From the NCBI RefSeq assembly GCF_009650605.1, contig NZ_WAJT01000001.1, positions 1,178,001 through 1,242,000 on the forward strand: a DNA stretch of 64,000 nucleotides, read 5' to 3'. Positions 7,994 to 16,337 of this stretch are shown here, in pieces (the first letter of the stretch is position 1; every line of letters starts with the position of its first letter). The position numbers and the translations under genes were made by a program. This stretch comes from Labrenzia sp. CE80 (lineage in GTDB: Bacteria; Pseudomonadota; Alphaproteobacteria; Rhizobiales; Stappiaceae). The notes below the pieces were generated by a model. That model had not been told where the DNA came from. It searched no databases and worked only from the letters and a program-made list of their open reading frames with translations.

Positions 7994-9355
7994 TCAGAAG
8001 TTGCCCAGAAACTGCCACCAGAAATAGGTTAGTGGCAGACCGATCAGCGCGCTACCAGCGAACAGCGCAAGACAGACCCGCACCAGTGGTGCAAGCGGCA
8101 GGTTCGCAAGGGCCATTGCGAGGATCAGAGGAGGGGCCTGGTAGGGGAGCAATGGGGTGGCAATTCCGATGACCTGAGCCATTGCGACTGTGTGTATTGG
8201 CCAGCCGGAGGCAACGGCAATGGGTTCCGCCAATGGCGCCAAGACCAGAGGGGCCGCAGGCGCTGTCGTCAGATGAGACAGCAGCATCGCAAAACCTGTG
8301 ATCGAATAAAGATCGCGCAAATTCGAGCCTTGGCCGAGCCCAAGATATGGGATCAGGGTGTTGGCGACCAAGCCGTTCAGGCCCGTGTGAGTTGCCACCG
8401 CCGCCACCGCAAAAACACCTGCCAGAAAGAACGCCGGTGACAGGTCAATGCTCGTCTTCATTGCGTCTTTCTTTAAGAAACCTGCCGATGGAACGAGGAT
8501 TAAAGAAGCCACAGTTAGGGCGATCCATGCTGGTGAAATGTGATGCAGAGAATCCGTGGCCCAAAAGACGATTGCCAGAGTGAGAAGTCCAAGCAGATGA
8601 AACTGGCTGCGAGTGAGTGGTTCGACCTTGGGGTGCTCGATCCCATCGGTTTGCTGTGCGTTTTTCGCAAAGGGTAGCATGACGGCGATGAGCATCAGAA
8701 ATCGCACAGCATTTGCTGGAAGCTGATGGATGAAATAATCCGCATACGATGGATGAATTCCGTAGAGAGTCTCCAGAGCGCCGTAGTGGACGATCGTCGG
8801 AAGGTTCGCGGTCAAGATGGCGTAGGTCGGCAGAAGCGTGCTGGCCGCAGCCGTCACTGACAAACCAATATGTCCACGCGTTCCAGGTTGATGCCCCATC
8901 ACCTCGGCCAATGAGGCGGCAATTGGCACGAGGATTATGATCCGTGGGATTGTTGAGGGAATAAGCAGGCCCAGACCGAGCCCGGTTAAAGCAAGGATCA
9001 ACGTCGCGCGGCTGTAGGATGTACCGGTCCGCTCGAAGATCCGTGATGCGATTTGTTTTCCAAGACCGGTTTGGGTGATTGCGGAGCCGACAATCAATCC
9101 GGACACCAGCAGCCAGAAACCGCCGGTGGCGAACCCTGAAAAGATGACGTTTGCGGGAGCCGCGCCAATCGCCAAGAAGGCCAAAAAACACCAGATCGCC
9201 GTCAGGACTTCCGGGACAACTCGGGTTGCGAAGAAAACCACGGCTAGCAGAGAGACTGCAGAGGCCCGGATCGTGATGTCATCGGCGGACGTTGTAAGAA
9301 CAACGGCCGCCGCTATCAAGGCAGCGATGCCGGCAAAGCTCTGGGATGAGGTCAT
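7994..9355 (-). CDS. SLC13/DASS-family dicarboxylate/anion symporter
   Basis: A 453-residue polytopic membrane protein of the divalent anion:Na+ symporter type. About 11-12 hydrophobic segments are seen, with the family's paired re-entrant regions: VIVGSAITQTGLGKQIASRI..., the helix-breaking LLIPSTIPRIIILVPIA in the first half, and LLSHLTTAPAAPLVLAPLAEPIA in the second half (the Ser-Asn/Thr-type sodium-site hairpins). It is the last gene of the minus-strand operon that begins with the zinc dehydrogenase at 15975, 43 bases after the quinone oxidoreductase. It may give a second entry route for, or exporter of, the carboxylate made or used by the TRAP-linked pathway. Confidence 0.8.
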   Translation of the reverse strand: MTSSQSFAGIAALIAAAVVLTTSADDITIRASAVSLLAVVFFATRVVPEVLTAIWCFLAFLAIGAAPANVIFSGFATGGFWLLVSGLIVGSAITQTGLGKQIASRIFERTGTSYSRATLILALTGLGLGLLIPSTIPRIIILVPIAASLAEVMGHQPGTRGHIGLSVTAAASTLLPTYAILTANLPTIVHYGALETLYGIHPSYADYFIHQLPANAVRFLMLIAVMLPFAKNAQQTDGIEHPKVEPLTRSQFHLLGLLTLAIVFWATDSLHHISPAWIALTVASLILVPSAGFLKKDAMKTSIDLSPAFFLAGVFAVAAVATHTGLNGLVANTLIPYLGLGQGSNLRDLYSITGFAMLLSHLTTAPAAPLVLAPLAEPIAVASGWPIHTVAMAQVIGIATPLLPYQAPPLILAMALANLPLAPLVRVCLALFAGSALIGLPLTYFWWQFLGNF

Positions 9356-9398
9356 GGCACCGTTCGACCTGTTCTTTGCTCGCGCAGCGATCCAAATC

Positions 9399-10373
9399 TT
9401 ACGGGATCAGGATCGTTGATCCGGTCGTAACGCCATCGGCCAGGAGACGGTGTGCTTCCACGACCTCATCCAGACGCATCTTCTGGTTTACATTGACCGT
9501 CAGAACGCCTTCTAGGATGAGTTGGAACACCTGCTCCGCCGCGTGGACAAGATCGCTCCGTTCCTTGATGTAATCTGCCAGTGTCGGTCTGGTGAAGTAC
9601 AACGAACCGTTATGCTGAAGGAGGCTCGGTGCAACCGGTGGAGCCTCGCCGGTGGTCGCGCCATAGGACACAAATAGACCATACCTTGAGAGGCTTGCGA
9701 TTGAGTCATCGAAACTGGCTGCTCCTATGCTGTCATAGACAACGGGCACGCCGTTGCCGCCGGTCAGTTCTTGCACCCTGTCGGCTACATTCTCGCTCTT
9801 TCTATCAATCGCTTCCGCATAGCCGAGTTTCAGGATCGCCTCGCAGTTGTCTGGGCCAGACGTGATCCCGATCATTCGAGCGCCCAGATGAGCTCCCCAT
9901 TGTCCGGCCAACTGACCGACGCCGCCTGAAGCAGCCCAAAAAAGAACATCCTGACCAGGTCCGACCTTGTGGGTGCGGTTGAGAAGATATTCGACCGTTG
10001 TCCCCTTCATGAGCACGGCAGCCGCCACCTCATCCGAAATTCCTGCTGGAATCTGGACAAGACGGGCACTCGGCACGTTGCGATGCGTTGCGTAGGCGCC
10101 GAGTACCGGGCCGTAGGCGACCCGGTCGCCCACCGAAAAGTCCGTTACGCCTTCGCCAACGGCCAAAACCCGTCCTGCGGCTTCGAGCCCCAAGGGACTG
10201 GGCAGGGACATCTTGTAAGCACCTGAGCGCTGGTAGATGTCCATGTAATTCAGGCCAATTGCCGTCTGTTCAACCTGAACTTCGCCAGCGCCGGGACCTG
10301 CAAGTTCATGGTCTTCCAGCTGCATAACCTCAGGTCCACCCTGGGCATGCATCACAACACGCGTTGTCTTCAT
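9399..10373 (-). CDS. NADPH:quinone oxidoreductase, zinc-independent medium-chain dehydrogenase family
   Basis: A 324-residue QOR-type MDR protein. The N-terminal catalytic domain contains GLNYMDIYQRSGAYKMSLPSP and GLEAAGRVLAVGEGV without the zinc-binding Cys/His set, and the Rossmann domain carries VLFWAASGGVGQLAGQWG. Members reduce quinones or other enones with NADPH, often to deal with electrophilic by-products. It sits between the DUF1330 gene (21-base gap) and the SLC13 carrier in the same operon. Whether it acts on a pathway enone or only as a detoxifying activity cannot be told. Confidence 0.85.
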   Translation of the reverse strand: MKTTRVVMHAQGGPEVMQLEDHELAGPGAGEVQVEQTAIGLNYMDIYQRSGAYKMSLPSPLGLEAAGRVLAVGEGVTDFSVGDRVAYGPVLGAYATHRNVPSARLVQIPAGISDEVAAAVLMKGTTVEYLLNRTHKVGPGQDVLFWAASGGVGQLAGQWGAHLGARMIGITSGPDNCEAILKLGYAEAIDRKSENVADRVQELTGGNGVPVVYDSIGAASFDDSIASLSRYGLFVSYGATTGEAPPVAPSLLQHNGSLYFTRPTLADYIKERSDLVHAAEQVFQLILEGVLTVNVNQKMRLDEVVEAHRLLADGVTTGSTILIP

Positions 10374-10394
10374 ATCGATTGTCCTGTCAGGAAT

Positions 10395-10700
10395 TTAGGT
10401 GGTGAATTCGCCTGCTTCGAGCATGATCGTTTCGACTTCGCCAGCTCCGTTCTCGCGACGATGGCGCGCGGCTTCATCATACTCAGCGGACTGAAAACAT
10501 GCGACGCCTTGTTCAAAGGTCGGAAACTCTATGACAACGAAGCGTTTGAACTTGGCGGGCCCTTCCATGATCTGGAATTTTCCGCCACGGGCAAGCACCT
10601 TGCCGCCATATTTGGTGACGATGGCAGGTACCTGATCTGTGTAGCGCTTGTAGGCAACAGGGTCGTTGATGAGCGACCGCGCGATCCAATAGGCCGGCAT
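10395..10700 (-). CDS. DUF1330 domain protein
   Basis: A 101-residue protein of the DUF1330 family, an ABM-like dimeric alpha-beta barrel fold. The start at 10700 is preferred over the TTG at 10715 because GGAGGAAAACCAT sits immediately upstream of that ATG. Family features visible are YWIARSLINDPVAYKRYTDQVP near the start (interrupted here for length), KYGGKVLARGG in the middle and RFVVIEFPTFEQGVACFQSAEY near the end, matching the usual 'vviEFps...A..wy.S.eY' pattern. Function unknown; such genes are common riders in catabolic operons. It lies 15 bases-plus downstream of the TRAP large permease. Confidence 0.8.
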   Translation of the reverse strand: MPAYWIARSLINDPVAYKRYTDQVPAIVTKYGGKVLARGGKFQIMEGPAKFKRFVVIEFPTFEQGVACFQSAEYDEAARHRRENGAGEVETIMLEAGEFTT

Positions 10701-10730
10701 ATGGTTTTCCTCCAATTAGGTCCAAACAAG

Positions 10731-12071
10731 CTACATCAGCGCGTTGGGCAATGTGTTTGCGATTTGTGGGAAGGCGGCGAGTAACAAAACCATCAAGAGC
10801 ATGATCCCCCAGTAGGGAATTGACGACTTGAAGATGGCTTGGACACCGATATCCCTGTCTTGAATTGCGGCTTTGACGGTGTAGACCAAGAGCCCGAAGG
10901 GGGGAGTCAGAAGCCCTGCTTCGATGGCAATGATGCCAAGAATGGCGAAGCTGAGCTGGTCGAAACCGAAGGCCATTGCCACTGGCTCTACAATCGGAAC
11001 GGTCAAAAGCATGATCGAAATGGAGTCGATGATCATTCCCAAAACGAACCAGACAATCACGATGATCGTCAGGACCATGTAGGGATCCAGTCCAGACTCT
11101 TCGAAGAACGTGCGAATTGCAGTGGTTATGCCCGTCATCGCGAGGGTTCTTGAGTACAGTGCGGCGGCCAGCAACAAAATCATGATCGGTGCAGCTGTTT
11201 TGCCAACCTGGTAGATCGCCTGGACGAAACTGTTCCAGTTCATGCCTTTCGTCAGGGCAAGAACCAGAGCTAGTGCGGCGCCTGCGCCGGCACCTTCGGT
11301 GGGCGTGAATACGCCCCACCAGATACCGCCGAGTACGGCGCTTATTATGCCAATCACTCCGATCAGGGATGTCGCAAATTGGCGCGCAGGCAGCTCCTTG
11401 CGTGTCGTGTCCATCTCGGGATTAGGTTCAGCGTGCGCTTTGCCCTCGCCAACCATTTCTGGCTTAAAGACCGCGGTCAGGACAATGTAGACGATGAAGA
11501 ACGTCGCAAGCAGGATGCCGGGAAGGACGCCCGCGAGGAAGAGCCGACCAATCGACTGTTCCGTCAAGATACCCCAGACGATCATAAGCACAGAAGGCGG
11601 TATCAGCATGCCGAGACAGCTTGAACCTGCGATCGCTCCCAGGGAAAAACCACGGTGGTAGTTATGCGCCTTCATTTCGGGGTAGGCGATCCGCGAGAAG
11701 GCGGCGGCCGACGCAATGGACACGCCCGTGACGAAGGAAAAGACCGTATTGCCGAGCACTGTGGCAATCGCCAGACGGGCAGGGATCCGGCGCAACCCCT
11801 TGTTGATAGCGACATAAATGTCGGTTATCGCGCCCGATCTGCCCATGAACTCGCCCATCAACATGAACAGGGGGATCACGGCAAAGGTGAAATCGCGCAA
11901 GGCCTCGGCAGACGTTGAAGCAAGGGTTGCCTCGACAATCCGGAGCTTCCCGGTGACGAGGTAGATGCCGACGACGCTGGCGATCCCCAATGATACGGCT
12001 ACGTGAACGCCGATGAGGACGAGGAAAAGCAATCCGCAAACAATCAGTCCTGCGGTGGTATAGTCAAACAC
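10731..12071 (-). CDS. TRAP transporter large permease (DctM family)
   Basis: A 446-residue, roughly 12-helix integral membrane protein that forms the sodium-driven transport channel of a TRAP system. Family landmarks include FAVIPLFMLMGEFMGRSG, GNTVFSFVTGVSIASAAAFSRIAYPEM, GMLIPPSVLMIVWGILTEQSIGRLFLAG, VFTPTEGAGAGAALAL and the C-terminal GLLTPPFGLLVYTVK. It lies 15 bases after the small permease and belongs with the binding protein at 12672-13733. Full length. Confidence 0.92.
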   Translation of the reverse strand: MFDYTTAGLIVCGLLFLVLIGVHVAVSLGIASVVGIYLVTGKLRIVEATLASTSAEALRDFTFAVIPLFMLMGEFMGRSGAITDIYVAINKGLRRIPARLAIATVLGNTVFSFVTGVSIASAAAFSRIAYPEMKAHNYHRGFSLGAIAGSSCLGMLIPPSVLMIVWGILTEQSIGRLFLAGVLPGILLATFFIVYIVLTAVFKPEMVGEGKAHAEPNPEMDTTRKELPARQFATSLIGVIGIISAVLGGIWWGVFTPTEGAGAGAALALVLALTKGMNWNSFVQAIYQVGKTAAPIMILLLAAALYSRTLAMTGITTAIRTFFEESGLDPYMVLTIIVIVWFVLGMIIDSISIMLLTVPIVEPVAMAFGFDQLSFAILGIIAIEAGLLTPPFGLLVYTVKAAIQDRDIGVQAIFKSSIPYWGIMLLMVLLLAAFPQIANTLPNALM

Positions 12072-12086
12072 ACTCGGCTCCGATCT

Positions 12087-12587
12087 TCACAGGTTCATTC
12101 GCTCGATCCGCAGGCCAAAAATTTCGGCGATGCAGAGCAAGAGGTAATTGACACCGGCGAGGCCGCCGCCGAGTAAAATGGCAAATCGAGCCGGCCATAC
12201 CGGAACACGCAGCGCGCCTTCGCCGTCGAACTCCCCGTTGGCAAAGGACCTGAGTGCCGGCTTGATTCCAGCCTTGAGCAAGAAGAAAAACAGCAGGCCA
12301 CCGAGCACATAAGCCAGGATCAACAGGGCCTTTTGTGCGCCGTGCGGGAGGGCTGCGACCAGAAAGTCAGCACGCAACATGGACTGACTGCGCACGGCAT
12401 ATCCAACCTGCATGAAGACGATGATGACGACGGAATTGGCGACGATCTCCTTAGTGCCGGAAATCGGCATATTCATCGCCCTGAATATGATGTCGGCTAG
12501 AATGAAGAAACATAAGGCAAAGGCCCATATTGCGCCGAAAATCATCAGAAACTTCGTAAGTCGATCCGTAAAGCGAACCAGTGCCAT
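12087..12587 (-). CDS. TRAP transporter small permease (DctQ family)
   Basis: A 166-residue membrane protein with four predicted transmembrane helices, the accessory subunit that supports the large TRAP permease. The family region between helices 1 and 2 reads IIFRAMNMPISGTKEIVANSVV, followed by QVGYAVRSQSMLRADF, as in DctQ proteins. It sits between the binding protein (84-base gap containing a hairpin) and the large permease (15-base gap). Confidence 0.85.
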   Translation of the reverse strand: MALVRFTDRLTKFLMIFGAIWAFALCFFILADIIFRAMNMPISGTKEIVANSVVIIVFMQVGYAVRSQSMLRADFLVAALPHGAQKALLILAYVLGGLLFFFLLKAGIKPALRSFANGEFDGEGALRVPVWPARFAILLGGGLAGVNYLLLCIAEIFGLRIERMNL

Positions 12588-12622
12588 TGCGGTCTCGTAT
12601 AGACAGAAACTGGACGGGGTGG

Positions 12623-12650
12623 GGCCCGCCGACGGACGTGTCAGCGGGCC
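12623..12650 (-). other. Hairpin between TRAP binding-protein and permease genes
   Basis: Arms GGCCCGC (12623-12629) and GCGGGCC (12644-12650) around a 14-base loop in the gap between dctP and dctQ. No T run follows on the minus strand, so it fits an mRNA-stabilising or partial-attenuation element that keeps the binding protein in excess. Confidence 0.5.
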
Positions 12651-12671
12651 AGTTGCGTGGATCTCGAGACG

Positions 12672-13733
12672 TTATTTGATCTCGTAACGAACCGGCCATG
12701 TGTAGCCATTGGCTTCGGCACGCTCGATCGCCAGGTTAAGAACCTCAGTCGCGGGAAGGCCTTGCGCGTCGAGTTCTGAGGCCATCTTCTGTGGCCACTC
12801 GGCGAGGGACTCAGCCCATGCCTTGCGAACGGAAGGATCGATCTCGCTCACGGTGATGAGTTCCTTCAACTCTTCAACCAACCGGTCATACTCGGATGCA
12901 TTCACCGAACCAGTCTGCTGCTCAAAATCTGCAGCTACCTCAAGGAGGATCGGCTTCACGTCTTCAGGTAGTTCGTTAAAGGTGTCCTGATTAATCGTCA
13001 GTCCATGCCAGGTCATCGAACCAAAGCCGATGAGTGTGTAGAAGGGACCCGGCTCGTAGAGCTTGAGGTTGACCCATGCCGACGGGAACATGATCCAGCC
13101 CTCGTAGACGTGTGTCTTCATCTCTGTATAGGCTGTGGCCAGAGAAGACTGAACCGGTGATACGCCACCGTATTTGAGCCAATTCAGGTTCAGTCCGGCA
13201 CCGGCGATCTTCTGGTCCTTGAGATCAGATAGCTCATCCCATTCAAAAGACGTGCCCAGGTTGTAGCCACCATCTGCAATGCGGGCGAGGAGCACCTGGT
13301 TGAATTTTTCCTCGAATACGTCTGAGAGATAAGGGACAGCTTCATAGACCTCCTGAGCGGACTTCAACGATGTTTCAGGATCCATGGTGCCAAACGGCAG
13401 CATCACCTGGAACGCATGAAGCGGTAGGTTTGAAGGTTCGAAGCAATAGCAGAAGCCGCCAATGTCGATGATGCCGTCTTGAACGCCTTCAAGAACTTCT
13501 GTCACCTTGACGATGGAACCGGAATAGCCTTCAACGAAGTTGATCGTATGATCAGTACGCTCCTCAACACGGCGCTTGAGCTCTGGTTGGAAGTAGTTTT
13601 GCATCAAGCCGGCATATACGACCCCTGGCGGGTGACCTGACCCAATTCGTAGGGTGATCTCCTCAGCCATTGCAGTAGATGCCAAGGTGGAAATCGCGAC
13701 GGTTGCTGCCATTTTGCTTATAATATTGTTCAT
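12672..13733 (-). CDS. TRAP transporter periplasmic substrate-binding protein (DctP family)
   Basis: A 353-residue protein with a signal peptide (cleavage after AMA, about residue 23) and a DctP fold. The start is supported by GGGAGGTAAAGC directly upstream. The central helix-strand region that in most DctP proteins reads G(I/K)(K)(I/L)R with a carboxylate-binding arginine here reads LKDQKIAGAGLNLNWLKYGG, without that arginine, so the ligand may be a non-canonical one. Downstream are its DctQ and DctM. It follows a DapA-like gene in a minus-strand operon headed by a zinc dehydrogenase. Confidence 0.88.
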   Translation of the reverse strand: MNNIISKMAATVAISTLASTAMAEEITLRIGSGHPPGVVYAGLMQNYFQPELKRRVEERTDHTINFVEGYSGSIVKVTEVLEGVQDGIIDIGGFCYCFEPSNLPLHAFQVMLPFGTMDPETSLKSAQEVYEAVPYLSDVFEEKFNQVLLARIADGGYNLGTSFEWDELSDLKDQKIAGAGLNLNWLKYGGVSPVQSSLATAYTEMKTHVYEGWIMFPSAWVNLKLYEPGPFYTLIGFGSMTWHGLTINQDTFNELPEDVKPILLEVAADFEQQTGSVNASEYDRLVEELKELITVSEIDPSVRKAWAESLAEWPQKMASELDAQGLPATEVLNLAIERAEANGYTWPVRYEIK

Positions 13734-13819
13734 GCTTTACCTCCCTCTGGTAGTCGTTTTCTTGAGTTTCAATTTCCTTGTTTTTCTTGTAGTTCAGTTT
13801 GATGAGGCCTTTTGGCGGA

Positions 13820-13843
13820 GCAAACCCCGGTTTCGGGACTTGC
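13820..13843 (-). other. Imperfect hairpin between the DapA-like gene and dctP
   Basis: GCAA...CCCG (13820-13829), GTTT loop and CGGG...TTGC (13834-13843), ten pairs with two mismatches, in the 145-base gap. It may be a partial terminator or RNA-processing site; a separate dctP promoter in the AT-rich part of the gap (about 13740-13800) is possible. Confidence 0.35.
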
Positions 13844-13878
13844 TCTTGTTTGCATTTTGGACCCGAAAACCTGGATGC

Positions 13879-14781
13879 TTAAAGAGCGTCCAGGTCCGAC
13901 TTAAGGGCCGATTTTTGCTCGGCGGTCAGCGGGACAAGTGGCGGTGCCATGCGCGTCCAGCTGTCGTCACCGGAACGCCATGCTTCAATCTGTTTCATGC
14001 CAGCCATCATCGGGTATTTTCCGGCGAGCGAACGCCGACGCCGAACCTCTTCCATAGCGGCTTCGCGCTCTGCTCCCTCTGGCGCCTTCCGTGCCTTTTG
14101 GACCCAGTTCGCAAATGCGTTGGTTGATCCGGAAATGATGCCGGCGGTGCCGATGGATAGACCGTCCCAGAGCATCGCTTCGGAAGAGGGATAGATATCG
14201 AAGTCTTCGGCAACACCTCCAGTGGCTTCGACGAACGCACGTGATTGTTCGAAGTCGCCACTGCTGTCTTTGAGGCCGGCGATCACCGCTCCAAAGTCCG
14301 CCCTCAACCGTTTAACGAGACTGGTGGAGAGAGGGGCCTGAGACATCTGAGGAAAGTGATAGAGATATACGCGAAGGCGATCGTTGCCGATCTTTTCGAC
14401 CAGATTGGCAAAGTAGCTATAAAGACCGTCATCGGAGGCGTTCTTATAGTAATACGGGGGCAGAACGAGGACGTTTAGAAATCCTGCGTCTACAGCCGCA
14501 CGCGTTAGCTCAACGCAATCGCCTGCGGCGGGCGCGCCAGTGCCGAAAATAACGCTGTCTGTGGGCATGCCCGCTTCCGCAAAAGCCGCCGGCAAGGCGA
14601 GGCGATCCCGCATTGATACCGAAGTTCCTTCGCCGGTGGTGCCAGTCGGTGCAACACCGTCGCAACCGCCATCTGACATCAAGTGTTTGCAGTAGGCGAT
14701 GAGCTTTGCAGTGTTCAGGGTGCCATCAGCATCGAAGGGTGAGACGGCTGCGGCGTAGATGCCACGTTTGGCTTTGGTCAT
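13879..14781 (-). CDS. Dihydrodipicolinate synthase/N-acetylneuraminate lyase family aldolase
   Basis: A class I aldolase/lyase of the DapA family, about 300 residues from the ATG at 14781 (GGAAG lies five bases upstream; an ATG at 14793 has no ribosome site). The substrate-carboxylate loop GTTGEG is at residues 48-52, the catalytic tyrosine at about 141 (YLYHFPQM) and the Schiff-base lysine at about 171 (AGLKDSSG). Enzymes of this fold cleave or form 2-keto acids; the presence of a zinc dehydrogenase upstream and a TRAP transporter downstream argues for catabolism of a sugar acid or other 2-keto acid, not for lysine synthesis. Confidence 0.85.
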   Translation of the reverse strand: MTKAKRGIYAAAVSPFDADGTLNTAKLIAYCKHLMSDGGCDGVAPTGTTGEGTSVSMRDRLALPAAFAEAGMPTDSVIFGTGAPAAGDCVELTRAAVDAGFLNVLVLPPYYYKNASDDGLYSYFANLVEKIGNDRLRVYLYHFPQMSQAPLSTSLVKRLRADFGAVIAGLKDSSGDFEQSRAFVEATGGVAEDFDIYPSSEAMLWDGLSIGTAGIISGSTNAFANWVQKARKAPEGAEREAAMEEVRRRRSLAGKYPMMAGMKQIEAWRSGDDSWTRMAPPLVPLTAEQKSALKSDLDAL

Positions 14782-14799
14782 CAAAACTTCCATTACAGT

Positions 14800-15975
14800 T
14801 TACTGTGCAGCTTCTTTTGAAGCGTCTTGGGTCTCGCGCATCGACACCACGACCTTGATTGCATCATCCACACGGTCGCGCGCATAACGCAGCGCAGTCG
14901 GAAGATCCTGCAAGGGGAAGGTGTGTGTGTGTACATGCCGGGCATCGAAGCGCTTTTCGGCCATGAAGGCCATCGCACGGTGAGTGGCAGACCTGCCTTC
15001 TCCGCGAATGCCATAGAGATAGATGTTGTTCACTGCCAAGGCTCCCAAGTCGAAGGAAACCGGCTCTTTCGGGAAAGCGGCAAGGCAAATCCGACCACCT
15101 CGATTGGTCATGTGTACTGACTGGTTCGCGGTCACCTCAGTTCCGGCGCAATCGACAACGTAGTCCGCGCCCTTGCCGGTCAATTCCTTGACCCGCGCGA
15201 CGACATCCTCGGAGCGTGCGTCAATGGTGTAATCAGCGCCGAGCTTGCGTCCGATCTCATTCCGATTGGCACGAGTGCCCGCAAGGATAACTGGCGAGGC
15301 GCCAAGAGCCTTAGCCACGGCGACGGCCAGCAATCCGATTGGACCCGGGCCAATCACGACGACGCTTTCTCCGGCAACAAGGCCGCCGAGCTCTGTCAGG
15401 CCATACATTGAGGTGCCGGCAGTCACCACAAGAGTTGCCTCCTCGTCAGACATTTCGTCAGGCACGCGGATCATCGTGTTGATGTTGTTGATCGCGTATT
15501 CGGCAAAACCGCCGTTGGTTGTGAAGCCGTTTGCGCGGTGGCCCTTGTTGTTCTCACCGTAGTTGAGGCCATAGTTGTGGCAGGAGGTATACATTCCCAT
15601 CCGACAACGTTTGCATTGGCCACAACCTGCGTGAATTTCGACAGTGACGCGATCGCCAATCTGAAACTCGTCTACGCCAGGGCCGAGCGCCGCAACCGTG
15701 CCCATATATTCGTGACCCGGCGTGAATTGCTTGTTGAAGGGTGCGCCGCCCTCAATCAATGCGGGCGTTCCATACTTGAGAATTTCAAGGTCGGTTGCGC
15801 AGATCGCCACGGCGTCAATGCGCACCAATGCCTCCGCTCGCCCAGGAACAGGCAATGGCTTGCTGATAAGAGACAGCTCTTCAGGATCGCCCAGTACCCA
15901 TGCCTTCATTTCACTGGGCAAAGGCATGTCCTGTGACGTTTTCACGTTCTGCCAGTCGGCGGTTTTGGTCGGCAT
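14800..15975 (-). CDS. Zinc-dependent alcohol dehydrogenase (medium-chain family)
   Basis: A 391-residue zinc MDR enzyme. Catalytic-zinc elements AICATDLEILKYG and GHEYMGTVAALG, the four-cysteine structural-zinc loop CGQCKRCRMGMYTSC, and the Rossmann motif VVIGPGPIGLLAVAVAKALG are all present. It most resembles the threonine/sorbitol dehydrogenase branch. It is the promoter-proximal gene of the minus-strand operon (then DapA-like enzyme, TRAP, DUF1330, quinone oxidoreductase, SLC13 carrier). Two palindromes in its upstream region (16013-16024 and 16148-16163) suggest control by a GntR-type repressor shared with the neighbouring TRAP operon. Confidence 0.88.
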   Translation of the reverse strand: MPTKTADWQNVKTSQDMPLPSEMKAWVLGDPEELSLISKPLPVPGRAEALVRIDAVAICATDLEILKYGTPALIEGGAPFNKQFTPGHEYMGTVAALGPGVDEFQIGDRVTVEIHAGCGQCKRCRMGMYTSCHNYGLNYGENNKGHRANGFTTNGGFAEYAINNINTMIRVPDEMSDEEATLVVTAGTSMYGLTELGGLVAGESVVVIGPGPIGLLAVAVAKALGASPVILAGTRANRNEIGRKLGADYTIDARSEDVVARVKELTGKGADYVVDCAGTEVTANQSVHMTNRGGRICLAAFPKEPVSFDLGALAVNNIYLYGIRGEGRSATHRAMAFMAEKRFDARHVHTHTFPLQDLPTALRYARDRVDDAIKVVVSMRETQDASKEAAQ

Positions 15976-16012
15976 TGTTTCCGGAAATCCCTTTGTGTCG
16001 TTGGCGCGCTAT

Positions 16013-16024
16013 TTGGTGCACCAA
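16013..16024. promoter_or_regulatory. Operator candidate TTGGTGCACCAA (copy 1)
   Basis: A perfect 12-bp palindrome 38 bases upstream of the zinc dehydrogenase start. The same sequence occurs at 19999-20010 and 20160-20171. Confidence 0.7.
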
Positions 16025-16147
16025 TTTATTTCTTATTTTGTATCTAATGCATGATACGAAAATGGTTCAATTTGTATAGCCAGATTCATAAGTTTTTGCG
16101 CGGAAAATGAGATTAAAAGACTTTTGTCTTTATCGAAATAAATGGTA

Positions 16148-16163
16148 AAATGGTGTACCATTT
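16148..16163. promoter_or_regulatory. Operator candidate AAATGGTGTACCATTT (variant copy)
   Basis: A 16-bp inverted repeat, palindromic apart from the two central bases, with the same GGT..ACC core as the TTGGTGCACCAA sites. It lies about 137 bases from copy 1 in the same upstream region. Confidence 0.6.
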
Positions 16164-16337
16164 CATCGCAATGCATCATTTTCTAATTTTGTTGGATTGA
16201 ACCCAACGACGCGGCTCGATCCAGTTGATCGGTTTCCAGCACCCAATGGACGACTGTTGGTTGCGAGCATTATCGGCACGCTCGACAGTCCTCCAACTCT
16301 TGAGGGTCTCCGGCTGCCGGATCGAGGCTTGCGGGTA

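Larger units (their letters stand above)
15976..16337. other. Control region of the dehydrogenase/TRAP operon
   Basis: 362 bases. The part next to the dehydrogenase start is AT-rich (about 16010-16200) and carries two operator candidates plus the inverted repeat GTATC-N8-GATAC (about 16040-16057). The remainder up to the end of the fused TRAP permease at 16338 shows no gene. Confidence 0.55.
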
